Positions 45,037-55,860 of a stretch of DNA of 64,000 bases are shown piece after piece. This stretch comes from Russula earlei. Lineage: Eukaryota > Basidiomycota > Agaricomycetes > Russulales > Russulaceae. The notes beneath the pieces are model-generated. The model saw nothing but the letters and a program-made list of their open reading frames with translations. It ran no database searches and was not told where the DNA came from. A program made the position numbers and the translations under genes. Position 1 is the stretch's first letter. Each line of letters starts with the position of its first letter. The stretch spans positions 22,010 through 86,009 of the forward strand of contig JAGFNK010000207.1 in NCBI GenBank assembly GCA_025769875.1. Reading direction: 5' to 3'.

Positions 45037-45531
45037 TGTCACAGATACCGGTCCCTCGGACCGAACCGGCAACCGGACAAGCCAACCCGGACTAGCCTCA
45101 CGATTCCCGCTGCAGTTTGTATGACTCACTCAGCCTCGCATGTACCACTACTTTCCAGCGTGTTCCAGTCCAGACCGTCTCGTTGCTACCTCATGTCTGC
45201 TATTTGATATAGGACATAGTTGTCTATATAAACCTGTCGATAACAGAGAACAAGCCTTAAGCTTGTTCTCTTGTGAATATCACTGGATTCTAGCTTCGGG
45301 ACTGTAGGCTTGCAGAGAATCAAGCAATCGACTCAGAAACTCTCTCTATTCTCAAAGTCTTCGAACGCAAGGACTTTCCTGTCACATTTCCTCTCCGCGG
45401 TACACACTAGCCTTCGCTGTGTTGTCACCAAGATCCCTGACTCTCGCAAGAACTCATCGTCTCGTCCAACTCAGTGCGCACGTCTTGCGCGTGAAACGAT
45501 TTGTCAGCGACACCGCCCCCAGTCGGTGACA
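45037..45531 (+). repeat. Chromovirus B 3' LTR
   Basis: It is 495 bp and differs from the 5' LTR by a few substitutions and a small indel (CGCGTG versus CGCTGCAG near 45108). Confidence 0.95.
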
Positions 45532-48330
45532 GCTTGTATGGGGTTTTCTTGGTGGTGGTAGACTTATGAGTGTTGAAATGGTATTGGGCTATGGGGAGCC
45601 AATGCGCCCACTCTTCTTGTTTTTCTCCTGTGTAGATGCGCAGGTACATTTCCAAGGTTTGATTGGTTCTTTCTGATTGTCCATCAGTTTGGGGGTGATA
45701 GGAGGTGCTTAGATTTTGATTGATTCTGAGGATTTGGGAAACTTCTTGAAACAGGTTGGAGGTAAAGCGGGAGTCACGGTTGGAGATAATCTTGGAGGGA
45801 ACTCCGGTCCATGGGAAGGTGTATTGTAAAAATAGTTTAGCCATTTGTAGGGTTCCCATGTCCTTACGGCAAGGTATGAATATAGCCGCTTTAGTGGAGT
45901 TGTGGTCAGTAATGGTCATAATGGTGTTGTTCCCTTCTGATGGTGGGAGGTCAACGATCCAGTCAATGGCCACAGTTTGGAAGGGTTTTTGAAATTCTGG
46001 GGGAATGGGGTAAACTGGAGGGCAAATTGGGTGTGTGGAAGATTTGTTGGCCTGACAGGTGGCACAGCCTCGAATGTAGTCCTGGATGAAGTAGGCCATT
46101 TTTGGCCACCAGAAGGATTCTTGAATTGAGTATAAGGTTTGGGCATTTCCTGTATGTCCGCCAAGAATGCTGTTGTGGTAAGTATGTAAAATCTTTCATA
46201 AGAGGGGTTCTTGATATGGGACCACCAATTTCCCATCTTTGAATAGTGCACCTTCTTCTTCTTGAAGGCCATGTTTGACCTTCCACATGAGAAGATCTGA
46301 TCTTTGGTTCTTTTGTTCAGTTAAGACTTGGGTGTAGAGGTCCTCGGTGTGGAGTGTGCGAATAAAACGTTTATTGGGGAGTGCCGTGACGTTTTGATTA
46401 TCTTCAGACCCATTGTTGTGGTCTGGTTGTCACAAGAGGGCATCTGCTTGGTTAGAGACTCTCAGTTTGTGGTGAATTTCAAAGTGATGATCTGCAAGTG
46501 TGGAGATGTATCCTGCAATTCTTTGATTGATTTTGTGTGGAAGTCAGTAGTGAGCAAGGTTGACGTGGTTGGTAAAAAATTTGATGAGGTGCTTAGTTCC
46601 CACTAACAAGTATTGCCAATGTTGGAGCGCAAGGATTAGAGCTAGAAACTCTCTATCCCACACTGGGTAATTTCTTTCTGCTTCGTTGAACACATGTGAC
46701 ATGTTACCGATCATTTTCCTTTTTCCTCTAGGGTCCTTTTGGAATAGGATTGCTCCAGTGGTGAACTGTGAGGCATCAGTTTCCAGTTCATATGGGAGGT
46801 CTGGGTTGGCAGTGTAGAGTTCAGGGTTGTTACAGATTGCAGATATCAGGGTTTCCAGGGCAGTGGTTGCTTCTGGGGTCCAAAAAAAGGGGGTCCCCTT
46901 CTTGATGGTGGAAAAAATGGGGCGAGCTATTTTGGCAAAGTCTCGGACAAATAGTCATTGGTAATTGAGGGCACCCATGACTTGTTGTACCTGTTTCACA
47001 ATTTTTGGGGGTCTTGGCCAATTTTTGAGGCTGTCCATTTTAACTGGGTCAATCTTGAGGGTCCCTTGGTTGATTTGGAAACCCAAGAAGTCGATTTCAT
47101 GTTGTTTGAAGGCACATTTTGACGCCTTTAAAAAGTAGGAGTCCCTTTCAAGCAGGTCGAGGAACTCATGTGTGATTTGCTGGTGAAGGTGCTCTTCCCC
47201 TAGACCTTTGGCTATTGCCACATCGTCTAAGTAGTTACAGGTGTTTTCAGAATACTTGAGGAGCCAGGGTCGGAGGGTGTGGTTCATTGCTCGTTGGAAA
47301 GCTGCTGGGGCGTTGGTGAAGCTGAAGCCCATTACCATGGGGATGAATGTGCCAAATTGGGTTTTGAAGGCCCCCTTGTGCCAGTCCTCTGGATGGATCA
47401 GGATGTTATTATAGTTGACTCTGACATCAAATTTGCTAAAGGTGGTTTTGTCCCTTAGACAATGTAATTGTTCCTCCATGTTTGGTAAAGCATGATAATC
47501 TGGGATGGTGGCATTATTGAGTTTCCAGTAGTCTACTACCATTCTTGGGGTGGTACCATCCTTCTTTTGGACAAAGAAAACAGGAGACACAAAGTCTGAG
47601 ACGCCGTCCTTGATGAAACCTTTGGCTAGGTCTTCCTGTATCTGTCTTGACAGCTCTTGTTTTTCATTCTGGGGGAGGGGGTAAGTTCGGCAATCAAGGA
47701 ATTTGGGGGTGTCAGGTTTCAGGGTGATTCTAAAGGTGAGTTCTCCTCGACTGGGTGGGAGTTGTTTGGCTGCTTCTTCTGAGAAGACTTTCTGATGTCG
47801 TGAATATTCAGGGGGAATGATGGTTGTCCTTATTTGTGCCACTTGGATTTTGGGTGGGTTTGTCAAGGATACAGGGGTGAGAAGGACCCCTAGATGGTTT
47901 CTAAGGCGACCAGTGCTCCAATTGACAAGGGGGTTTAACGCCTTCAAGAAGGGGTAGCTGAGGATCATTCTATCTTCTCCTAGATTTGTGACATAAAAGG
48001 TGAGAAGTTGTGTGGTGGGGCCATGTCGTACAGCCATGTGGGCATAGTGGGTTAGTGCTCCCCCTTGATTGTTAGTTCCATCTATGTTGATGATGGGTCT
48101 AGGGGTTCTGAGGGCCTGAAGTGGGATTTGTAGTTTCCCCACAATTCCTTGACTGATGAAATTTTCTTTTGCACCACTGTCTAGGAGTGCTTGGCCAGTC
48201 TTCCCATTGGTTGTGATCATAAAGGGAACTTTCATTGAGTTTTCCTTATGGTTGACAATGGTATCTATTTGGGCCTTAGTACTGACTGTTGTACCTTGGC
48301 CTAGAGAAAATCCTCTTTGAGGATAAGATC
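45532..48330 (-). pseudogene. Chromovirus A Pol, protease to integrase core
   Basis: On the minus strand the frame opens with the protease (LLDSGAKENFISQGIV; the usual T of DSGAT is K here), RT (FFVQKKDGTTPRMVVDYWKL, NYLDDVAIA) to a TGA at 46955-46957. RNase H follows (ELETDASQFTTGAILF) with stops at 46430-46432 and elsewhere. The integrase finger (CATCQANKSS) and D-D-E core (DWIVDLPPSEGN, IISNRDSRFTS, YHPQTDGQSERTN) end at the chromovirus B insertion. Stops at two places read CGA in the other copy at 60-63 kb. Confidence 0.9.
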
Positions 48331-48374
48331 CCAGAGTTTGGCTCTATCCTCTGCTGGTAACACTTTCATGTGAG

Positions 48375-49829
48375 TTACCATAGCGGAGGCTTCTTCCTCC
48401 TTGGGTATTTCTGGGGTTGGTTCGGTGGTACAGGCTTTGGAAACAGTGGGGGCTGTGTTTTTAGGGCATTCCTTGCTAAGGTGACCTTTTTCCCCTGCAA
48501 CAGGAAGCAGCGCCCTTCTTTGGCCAGTTGTTTTCTTTCTTCTTTGGTGAGTTTCTTGAAATTGGACTTGATGGCATCCACTTGCATTCGGTCAGGGTGG
48601 TGGGTCTTGTGTTCTGTAGTGGGGAAGGTTTTTCTTCCCTTGAGTTTTTCTCTGATGGTGATAAAGCGGCGGTGTTGTCTTCTGGCCTCTTCCTTCCATT
48701 CTTGGAGGGTGGTGGGCCAGGTGTCTCTATTGAGGATTGCGGCATAAAGTCCTCGTTTGAGTCCATTCTTGAAACTTTTGATGGTGATTATGTCTGTTTC
48801 AGGCCATCCAGTTTTGGCCAAGAGTTGTTCAAAGGTGGAAATGTAGTCGTCCAGAGACTCTTTCATTTCATGTTTGGTAAGGGCTGCCTGAGCATCTTCT
48901 TTTTCCACCGTGTTGGTGAATTTGAACATAAAGTCCATGACAAAGTCATTCCATAATGCTTCGTCCATTCTGTTGACAGGGTTTTGGGCCCTATTCACCT
49001 TTTCCCTGAGTGCAGTTGCCTGTGAGTTGACCCATCCTTCCACTTTTTCTCCCTGAATGTAGGAAAGGGCCAGCATTGTTCATTTGAAAGGGGAGACCAT
49101 CACTGCTTTGTTGTCATTGAGGCCCCAGTACAAGTTAAATTCCATGATAAAGTGTTTTGTTTTGTTTCTTTCCCCTGTGCATGTTGAAGGTTCCTTGCCA
49201 CTGAGGGACCCATTGGTACCTTGTGGTGCTAGGGCAGCTGCTTGAGGGGGTGGAGCAATGACTGAGGGGACCTGAGTGGCCATCTGAGGGGCCTGAGTGG
49301 CAGCTTGGGGTGGTTGTGCAGTGACTTGGGGTTGGGCTGCCATAATAGGTTCAAGGGGGTTCTGTGTTTCAAGTTCTAAGGTTTCAATGGGTTCCTGATT
49401 TTCAGGGATGTCCTCTGGTTGTAATGCAGGGGATTCGAAGGGTGTTTGAGTTTTGATGGTGTTCTGTGGCTCAGGGGGGTTGCCTTCTGTAGAAGAGGCT
49501 TCTGATTCTGACAGTGATTCGTAGAGAGGGTTGTTTTCCCTCCAGTAGCCTAGTCCAAGGCTGTTTCTGACAAGTTCTAGGTCTTGGTGAGTGTAGAGCT
49601 GTCCTCTTCTGAGTTGTAGCTTGAACCAGCAATTATTGATGAATTCAATGGGTAGTTCTTCGTTGTTTTCAGTGGTGACATAGCAAAGGAAGGTGTGGAA
49701 GCTGTCCCAAGTGGCAGTTCCTACAACGTGTTGGGGAAGATCTGGGGAGGATCTAGGCTGGATGCGGATCCAACGGTTCGATGGTAGTTCAAGGTTGATC
49801 TCCAGAGTGGAGTAAGAAAGCTTAGCTTG
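48375..49829 (-). pseudogene. Chromovirus A Gag
   Basis: A frame without an ATG starts near the 5' LTR (EINLELPSNRWIRIQPR), reaches MAAQPQVTAQPPQ, and the Gag core (NLYWGLNDNKAVMVSPFK) ends in a TGA at 49080-49082. The same position is CGA in the copy at 60.2 kb. The frame continues from LALSYIQGEKVEGWVNSQAT to about 48375 with a damaged zinc-knuckle region. The Gln/Pro-rich segment near 49250-49330 is variable between copies. Confidence 0.85.
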
Positions 49830-50440
49830 TGTTACAGCGTTGCAGCTGTAAGAGTGTTAGCTCAAGGTTCAGTGGGGCCAAGTCCCTGTGACTTGGTTCA
49901 AGGGTTCAATGGGGGCCAGCTCAAGGAGACTGGTTTCTGAGGTTTAGCATCTCAAGACCAAGTCAAGGATGACCTAATCCGCAGACAGAGTTGGTCTTCT
50001 GGTTTCACAGAAGAAGAGGATGATGAAGGAGAAGCAGAGGAGGAAGAGGAACACGAAGGTTCCTTGTGACAAGCTTAGGTCAAACAGAGTATGAGCCAGC
50101 ACAACACAAGTTGTGATTGAGAGACAGTACAGGGCAAAGGGATGTGACAGGAAATGGGACAAAGCTAAGCTTGGGGCATTCCCTAGCTTTTACAGGTGCT
50201 TAAATACCATATGTAGTGAGGCTGTACAGTACTATATGCAGAACAATAGATAAAGATGGGCCAATAGCAAAAGGAACTTGAACAATAGAGGAAACACAAC
50301 AGGTGAAACAATAAGGGACCATCAGCATCAAGGGATGAAACGGTAACCAAGGGGATGAGAGTGATAAAAGGGAACAATAGTAGACATAAACAATAACGAG
50401 AGAGGTTAGGGACAAACTGACAAGGGGGTAATTCATAACA
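49830..50440 (-). repeat. Chromovirus A 5' LTR
   Basis: The 611-bp LTR reads TGTTATGAATTACC on the minus strand. The target duplication CTTAG follows at 50441-50445. Confidence 0.93.
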
Positions 50441-50952
50441 CTTAGTACATGTGCAAAGCACCTGATTCCTTTACTGTTAGTTAGTTTAGGGCTGGTCATC
50501 TGAGGACTTGTGGTTTGGTCCAGGGAATAGAGTTGTCCATAAGGCCCCTTATATAGTTCTATTAGGGTCCTTAGAGTCAACCCTAATGCTTCTATTAAGG
50601 TCCTTAGTATTGCCTTATAGTCTATTCTAAGATTATTAGAGTTAGTCTATTAACATGTTATAGGGCCTATAGTATCTTTGTTAGTACCTCTTGTAGAGCA
50701 CTTTGGGTCGTCCTGAAGGGGCTTTAGGGAGCCTATCATACTGTCTTATATTGCTAGAAGGGTTGCCACTAAGTAGGGCTTGTTGTATGTCGATTGTGCC
50801 TAGAATCAATCACATGACAATGCGCACATGATATTGTGGACACCTCTACTCGCCCCTTTTGTCCATGTGAACAGGGTGGCATCATAGAGGCTGGGTTTCC
50901 TCTAATAAGGAAGGGTCCTTCAAGGGCCCTCTCTGGGAAATGGTTCATGACA

Positions 50953-51010
50953 CCCTGAAACCGGATGCCCCCAAATTCCTTGATTGCTGAATTTACCCCC
51001 TCCCTGTTGG
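50953..51010 (+). pseudogene. Scrap of gypsy pol
   Basis: About 55 bp match the chromovirus A pol region at 61611-61667 (CCCTGAAACC, GCCCCCAA-TTCCTTGATTGC). It directly abuts LTR-D, marking a recombination junction. Confidence 0.7.
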
Positions 51011-51055
51011 ACGTGCAGCCGCTAAGTGCCGCACGAACGGACAACCCAGACCGTA

Positions 51056-51250
51056 TGTGTAAATAATTTGAATTTAGTTATCATTCGTTTTCCCTCAGTC
51101 TTTTACACACAAGACTGAGGTCAGTATTACAATTTCTTTACACTTCTTTAAAGCTAATACTGTACATAGCTCTTATTCTATAGGTTAGCACACTAACCTG
51201 AATACAGTCTTTTACACACAAGACTGAGCTCTTATTCTATAGCTCCAACA
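51056..51250 (+). repeat. LTR-H (copia)
   Basis: About 195 bp, from TGTGTAAATAATTTG to CTCCAACA. It contains two identical hairpins (CAGTCTT-TTACACAC-AAGACTG) at 51096 and 51205, and two copies of GCTCTTATTCTATAG. Confidence 0.6.
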
Positions 51251-51265
51251 GATTATGAGACCTGG
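51251..51265 (+). promoter_or_regulatory. Copia primer-binding site (Met tRNA anticodon-arm type)
   Basis: GATTATGAGACCTGG directly follows the LTR. Its complement contains CTCATAATC, like the anticodon arm of a methionine (CAU) tRNA, as in copia elements primed by a half tRNA. Confidence 0.45.
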
Positions 51266-51319
51266 TTGTCCCTGACATCACGAACTCCCACCAGCTTCCA
51301 CATCGCATAACAAAATGCC

Positions 51320-52480
51320 ATGAGCGCCCCCACAGCAACTGCAAACGTTGCGCCCTCAAGAGGCAGCCACGCTCCCACCGTAGGAGCCGCAGGAAAAACT
51401 TACATGGGCGGCCAACACGGTTACGATGGACCACTCTTCGAAGGTGGCACAGTCGCGTACACACAATGGAAAGCTAATATAGAGGCACTGTTCAAAACAA
51501 ACGGCCTGATAGAAATCATAAATGGGACATACTCAAAACCGGACCCCAGCAATGACCCAAGCGGCTTCGCCGACTGGGAGCAGAAAGATCGCGAAGCACA
51601 CGCCCACATTTTACTCATGTTAAAAGGGCATGCTCTCGACACTGCCCTAGGCATTGCTGGAGCTAAACATACTTGGGACACACTCGAAAAACATTTTGCA
51701 GGGAAGGGTGAGCAATGCGTTGCACATTTACTTATGGACCTATACCAGGGTCACATTCTCCGAAACTGAACCCATGGCTCCTCAAATAGTCCGACAGTTG
51801 CATGCTGCCCAAGCCCTCGAAAAATTCGGATACCCCATTGACGAGAAACCCTCATATGGATGCTAATTCTCGCGCTACTGGAAAACATGGCCAAACTCAA
51901 GGCCACTCTTCACTTGATGCCGCCCAGCCTGCTTACAGCCGAGCACGTCACAGACCACATCCTCCATGAGGAGCGTCGGATCCAACCGACTGGTGACATG
52001 GCTACAACTCACATTGCAAAGGTGACCCAAATGAGAAAGAGCTGGGAAACGCAAAGCGAGAAAGGCACAACATCACAGTGCACTCACTGCAGACGCAGGG
52101 GGCACAATACACACAAATGCTGGAAAATTCATGGAAAACTGGAGGACAAAGCAGCAGCAGCTAGGACTGGCATGGGTGCGCACAACGCAGCGATGCCCAC
52201 GACCACTGGGACTGGCACAAGCGCGCACATTGCAGCGACGCCCATGCCTGCTATGACTGGCATGGGTGCGCACAACGCAGCGACGCCCACGACCACTGGG
52301 ACTGGCACAAGCGCGCACATCATAGCGACGCCCACAGCTCAGCTACCAGCCAGTGCTGCCATCGCATACGTCCCCACATCCGATAACAGCATTTCATTAC
52401 ATCTGGCAGTCAAAGATGAGCCAATCCAGTGCGTCCACAACCCGAGAGCAACTCCGAGCCGCCAATCTCAGAAACGGCTG
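51320..52480 (+). pseudogene. Copia Gag with zinc knuckle and 30-residue repeats
   Basis: An ATG at 51320 opens MSAPTATANVAPSRGSH. The Gag core (GLIEIINGTYSKPDP, DTALGIAGAKHTWDTLEKHF) shifts frame near 51745 and again near 51860. A CCHC knuckle (CTHCRRRGHNTHKC) lies at about 52081. After it come two 90-bp tandem units at 52166-52345 (TGMGAHNAA-PTTTGTGTSAH). A third shift near 52460 leads into the protease. Confidence 0.75.
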
Positions 52481-53102
52481 GCTCCTCGACTCCGGAGCCT
52501 CAAGAATCATGACTCCCCACTCAAATTGGTTCACACATCTCACCCCACTCGCATTGCCCATTCAAGTCACCTTAGGTGACGATAGCGCAATAACCGCCAC
52601 CGGAACCGGACAAGTGCTAGTCCAGATGCGCGCATGCGGCGTGTGGAGTACTGCGATACTCCGCAACGTCCTGCATGTACCGGACCTCAATGGAAACCTC
52701 TTATCGGTCTCTCACCTCGCTCAACGCGGGGCGGAAGTGCACTTCCAGGGGCAGACTTGCGGGATATACAATAAAGCAAACAAATTGATTTGTGAGGGAA
52801 CATTACATGACAACTTATACATTATGGCCATCAAAATGCCAACACTTGAGTCGGCGCGCACAACAATGCCACACCAACCTCTCACAGAAGGTGGCCACAA
52901 AACCAAAGCCGTGCTTACCGCATGCACGACGATCTTCCAGGCCTCCTCGGACACATGCTCCAAACAGGTTGCAACCCAGACAGACGATAAACCACAGGAA
53001 TGCGCTGGTGGGCTGAAGCGCAAATCACAAGTGCCCCAGCACCTCCAACCGCACACCACGCGCGTTGAGCCCACAACCGGCCAATGCTTGAAGACCCTCT
53101 GA
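52353..53102 (+). pseudogene. Copia protease region
   Basis: The frame reads NGWLLDSGASRIMTPHSNWF, VTLGDDSAITATGTGQV and LHVPDLNGNLLSVSHLAQRG. The D-S-G-A active site is intact. The downstream GAG-pre-integrase and integrase finger are not recognisable. Confidence 0.75.
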
Positions 53103-53165
53103 TTAGATGGAGGGGGCGATCACACCGGGCGAGAAGCACAAACATCCCTAGCTGAAAGGGGATGC

Positions 53166-54308
53166 ATGCATCAAATTAACACCCTGGGTATGCCACAACA
53201 CATCAAAGTCGCAAAACGCGCGACCCGGACACCTCTTAATAGGGTCCGGGCGATGCGTACAGACACAAAACCGTCCACGCGCGCCTTGGACGACTTGACG
53301 CTCGAAGAGGCACGGAGCGGGGACAACCCCGACCCCTCTCAGCCGCACGTCCTTGGAACGTGCGTGTCTGCACATGCCCCGGAGAAGAGACCCACCACGC
53401 TGACCCGAAGGTCGCTGGTGCACACGTTCCTGGGCCACACATATCACCAGCAGGCATACAAGCCTGCACATCTCCCCACCCCCTGCACCCTTCAACCCCA
53501 CGCCATCATATCCGACGAAGGGGGCCCCACATCATGCATCAAGCGCGTGATCCTTGAATTCAACGACGCAGTCAAAAGAGTCAAAAAAGGGGAAATGAGA
53601 ACGAAGTTGAGGGGGCGGCGAAGATGGAACCAGTGGACAACACGGAACAACCACCGCATGCAAAGCCACAAGGCATCAGAGCAGAGGACCCCCTGCCCAC
53701 TCAGCCTGAAACAGGCAGACAACGCAGAGCAGGCGCCGTGCACTGAACCGCAGGGCGTCATAGTGGATGCGATTCCACCTGCTCAGCCTGAAACACCACA
53801 AAGTCAGCTCACAATTCACAAGGCAGAAGACTCACCTGCGCAATCCGCCACGGGACCACCAAAGCACATCACACGTGCGCTCACACCTGACCAAGGCGAC
53901 GAAGTGGAGGAGCCGGATGAAGTGGAAGCGGAAATGGCACCGCATGCCGAACTGCAGAGCATCGTAGTGGATGCGACTCCACCTGCCCAACCTGAAATGG
54001 CACAAAGTCAACCCACAATACATGAAAGTGGGAACGCACCTGTGCAGCCTGCAACCAGACAACCGAAACGCACCACGCGTGTGCCCACACCTGACCATAG
54101 TGACAAAGCACAGGAACCGGACCAAGTGGAAGCGGACAAGGCATCGCACACCAAACCGCAAACCACCAATCCCATGTCCTACGCTGAGACGATCACCCGG
54201 ACAAGCACCACTGAATGGGTAAAGGCACGCAAAGTTGAGAAACGTGTGTCCAAAAACACTAGCGTCCTCAAAAGCATGCCGCATCCGAAGAACGGAGTAC
54301 TGGTGTAA
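53166..54308 (+). pseudogene. Copia integrase border and linker, duplicated 68-residue unit
   Basis: The 380-residue frame has no catalytic domain. Residues about 80-150 match the integrase C-terminal border of fungal copia. The rest is the low-complexity linker before RT. It contains two tandem 204-bp units starting at 53763 and 53967 (VDA-PPAQPE ... TPD..D). It ends with SYAETITRTSTTEWVKARKV and MPHPKNGVLV, the point where RT would start. Confidence 0.6.
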
Positions 54309-54481
54309 GGTAGCCATATGGCTGGCTGTGGAATCACATGCAGAAACATGACAAAACACAACATGACAGTGATGCCTCCTCCCCTCATCTCCCTTTCATT
54401 CCTCATCTCTTGCCATGTGCATGCTACCACCTTGCACTGAACATCAAGACCTCAACTGCATCACCCAGCCCTCACCACCAA

Positions 54482-54988
54482 TGTTAAGATCTGTTGATCT
54501 TAATACTATCTCCAGTGAAAGAGTTGCTTGATATAGTTCAAGCACTAAACTTCGAATCCTTTGATATTATCTCAGGAAGATTGAATGTAAGAGATGAGAA
54601 GGGCCTCTTTCACTTAGAGTAGTGACTTGGTTCTGAGAGAATAAAAGAGTATGATCTTGTTAAGAAAGTAAGTTGAGCATAAGGCTCAACTTCTTGATAC
54701 ACCTGAGTATTTATACTGTATCTCAAGAACAGCTGATCTGATTTGTACAAAACTTGGAGAGCACATAGCTGAGACCCAGTAGTCTCCAAAAACACAGACC
54801 GCAATTTGAAAGCATTGGAAATGACTCACGCATGAGTCATTCTATCCTAGTATCTGTCATCAAACCAGTAAGCAATCACTAAGCATCAGTCATCCTATCA
54901 GTCAGCAAATCAGTAAGCAACAGTAAGCAGGAATGAGTAAGCAAGCATAGGTAAACAAACAGTCAGGGATGCAAGTCAAATCTTAACA
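54482..54988 (-). repeat. Solo LTR-E, TSD ACCAA
   Basis: The 507-bp LTR has ACCAA at 54477-54481 and 54989-54993. A TATA-like TATAAAT reads on the minus strand. Second copy at 19108-19623. Confidence 0.9.
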
Positions 54989-54993
54989 ACCAA

Positions 54994-55465
54994 CCACATG
55001 CACACACCACACCCCAGCACATGTGACACATTTGTGTCTCAAGTCCTTCATGGCCACCTCAACCTTCTTGATCAGTGTTGACCCCCTTTCACTCTGACTC
55101 CTTTGATTACTTAGTTTCCTTTGTACTTCCCTCTCCTGTATATAACCTGTTTAGCTGGACTCAGAATAAGAATTTCCCCTTTGGTGCTGCTCAACTCTCT
55201 GTCTGCAAAAAGTAAGAAGCATCAATAGTCATGTGGGCCACTTGCTCCCTCTCCTCTCTTCCCCTCCTCTTTCAGCTTGGACCAGTCTGCACCACAAACA
55301 CACCCACATGTCCCTGGACTTGCTACAACTGGCTACCCCAGTGAGGCAGACCAAAGATCCAAGTGTTCTCAGTTCCTTCAAACCCTTTGCTCTGGATTGC
55401 CTGTAGCAATTCCTTCATCTTATGAGCAAGTTCCCATGCTAGTCAAGTCATCCAGGCCACTGCTA
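54994..55465. other. Unassigned repeat-like sequence
   Basis: A TATATAA near 55138 and a promoter-like layout suggest an LTR remnant, but I cannot match it to another copy in the window. No gene is seen. Confidence 0.3.
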
Positions 55466-55845
55466 TTGAGATTACCACTGCTTTGGGCAGTATGATGTAA
55501 TCACAGCCCAGTCACATTAACACATTGGATGGCATGGACCAGGCAGTTCTGGCTCATGCACATCACTCACATGTTGGATCAGCCAGACCAGCTCAGCTCA
55601 GATGCTGATGCCAGTGTTAATTACAATGATAAGTTAATTGATGACAATCAGTAGCTACTAACAACTGATCTTTGTTGATACAAGTTCATAGTTATGATTA
55701 CTTTACTTAGAGACACTCTTGGGTATTTAAGAGGCTCTCAATTAGCTAGATTGCTTCAGTTTTGTCTTACACAAACTGAAATATCTTTTGATAGATCTTA
55801 AGGATCTTATTGTTATCACATAACATGCACCCTCCATCTTCAACA
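55466..55845 (+). repeat. LTR-G 5' LTR of a decayed copia
   Basis: It aligns with the pieces of LTR-G at 12389-18709 and ends CTTCAACA. It has one hairpin (TTCAGTTT-TGTCTTACAC-AAACTGAA) near 55755. Confidence 0.65.
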
Positions 55846-55860
55846 GGTTATGGGCCCTGG
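55846..55860 (+). promoter_or_regulatory. Copia primer-binding site
   Basis: GGTTATGGGCCCTGG directly follows the LTR. Its complement contains GGGCCCATAACC, like the anticodon arm of initiator Met tRNA. Confidence 0.5.

Larger units (their letters stand above)
38123..45531 (+). mobile_element. Chromovirus B (Ty3/gypsy), complete, TSD GCTTG
   Basis: The 7409-bp element has LTRs of 493 and 495 bp that are nearly identical, flanked by GCTTG at 38118-38122 and 45532-45536. It is inserted in the integrase of chromovirus A in opposite orientation. Order: 5' LTR, self-complementary primer site, Gag, Pol with chromodomain, zinc-knuckle ORF3, polypurine tract, 3' LTR. It is the youngest large insertion here by LTR similarity, but its frames contain three stops and some shifts. 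Confidence 0.95.
34459..50440 (-). mobile_element. Chromovirus A (Ty3/gypsy), complete but interrupted, TSD CTTAG
   Basis: Identical-length LTRs (611 bp) at 34459-35069 and 49830-50440 and a CTTAG duplication (34454-34458, 50441-50445) bound the element. Order on the minus strand: 5' LTR, self-complementary primer site, Gag, Pol (protease, RT, RNase H, integrase with chromodomain), an extra zinc-knuckle ORF, polypurine tract, 3' LTR. Solo LTR-C and chromovirus B are inserted in it. Stops and frameshifts make it non-autonomous now. It is inserted in LTR-D. Confidence 0.92.
28645..50952 (+). repeat. LTR-D copy split by a Helitron-like element and chromovirus A
   Basis: Pieces at 28645-29066, 34426-34458 and 50446-50952 match the solo LTR-D at 20156-21091 end to end and sum to about 960 bp. 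Flanks differ (TTTCC left, CCCTG right), so there is no target duplication; the right flank is a scrap of gypsy pol. Confidence 0.85.
51056..54476 (+). mobile_element. Copia derivative lacking integrase core and RT
   Basis: Order: short LTR (51056-51250), primer site, Gag with knuckle, protease, then the C-terminal integrase border (FLGHTYHQQAYK, IISDEGGPTSCIKRVILEFN) and the linker that normally precedes RT. The integrase catalytic core, RT and RNase H are absent. No 3' LTR of this family is seen. It resembles non-autonomous, Gag-retaining LTR derivatives. Confidence 0.65.

Noticed and set aside
53166..54308. Host gene of 380 residues
   Set aside because: Its N-terminal third matches the copia integrase border and the rest is the copia linker with tandem repeats.
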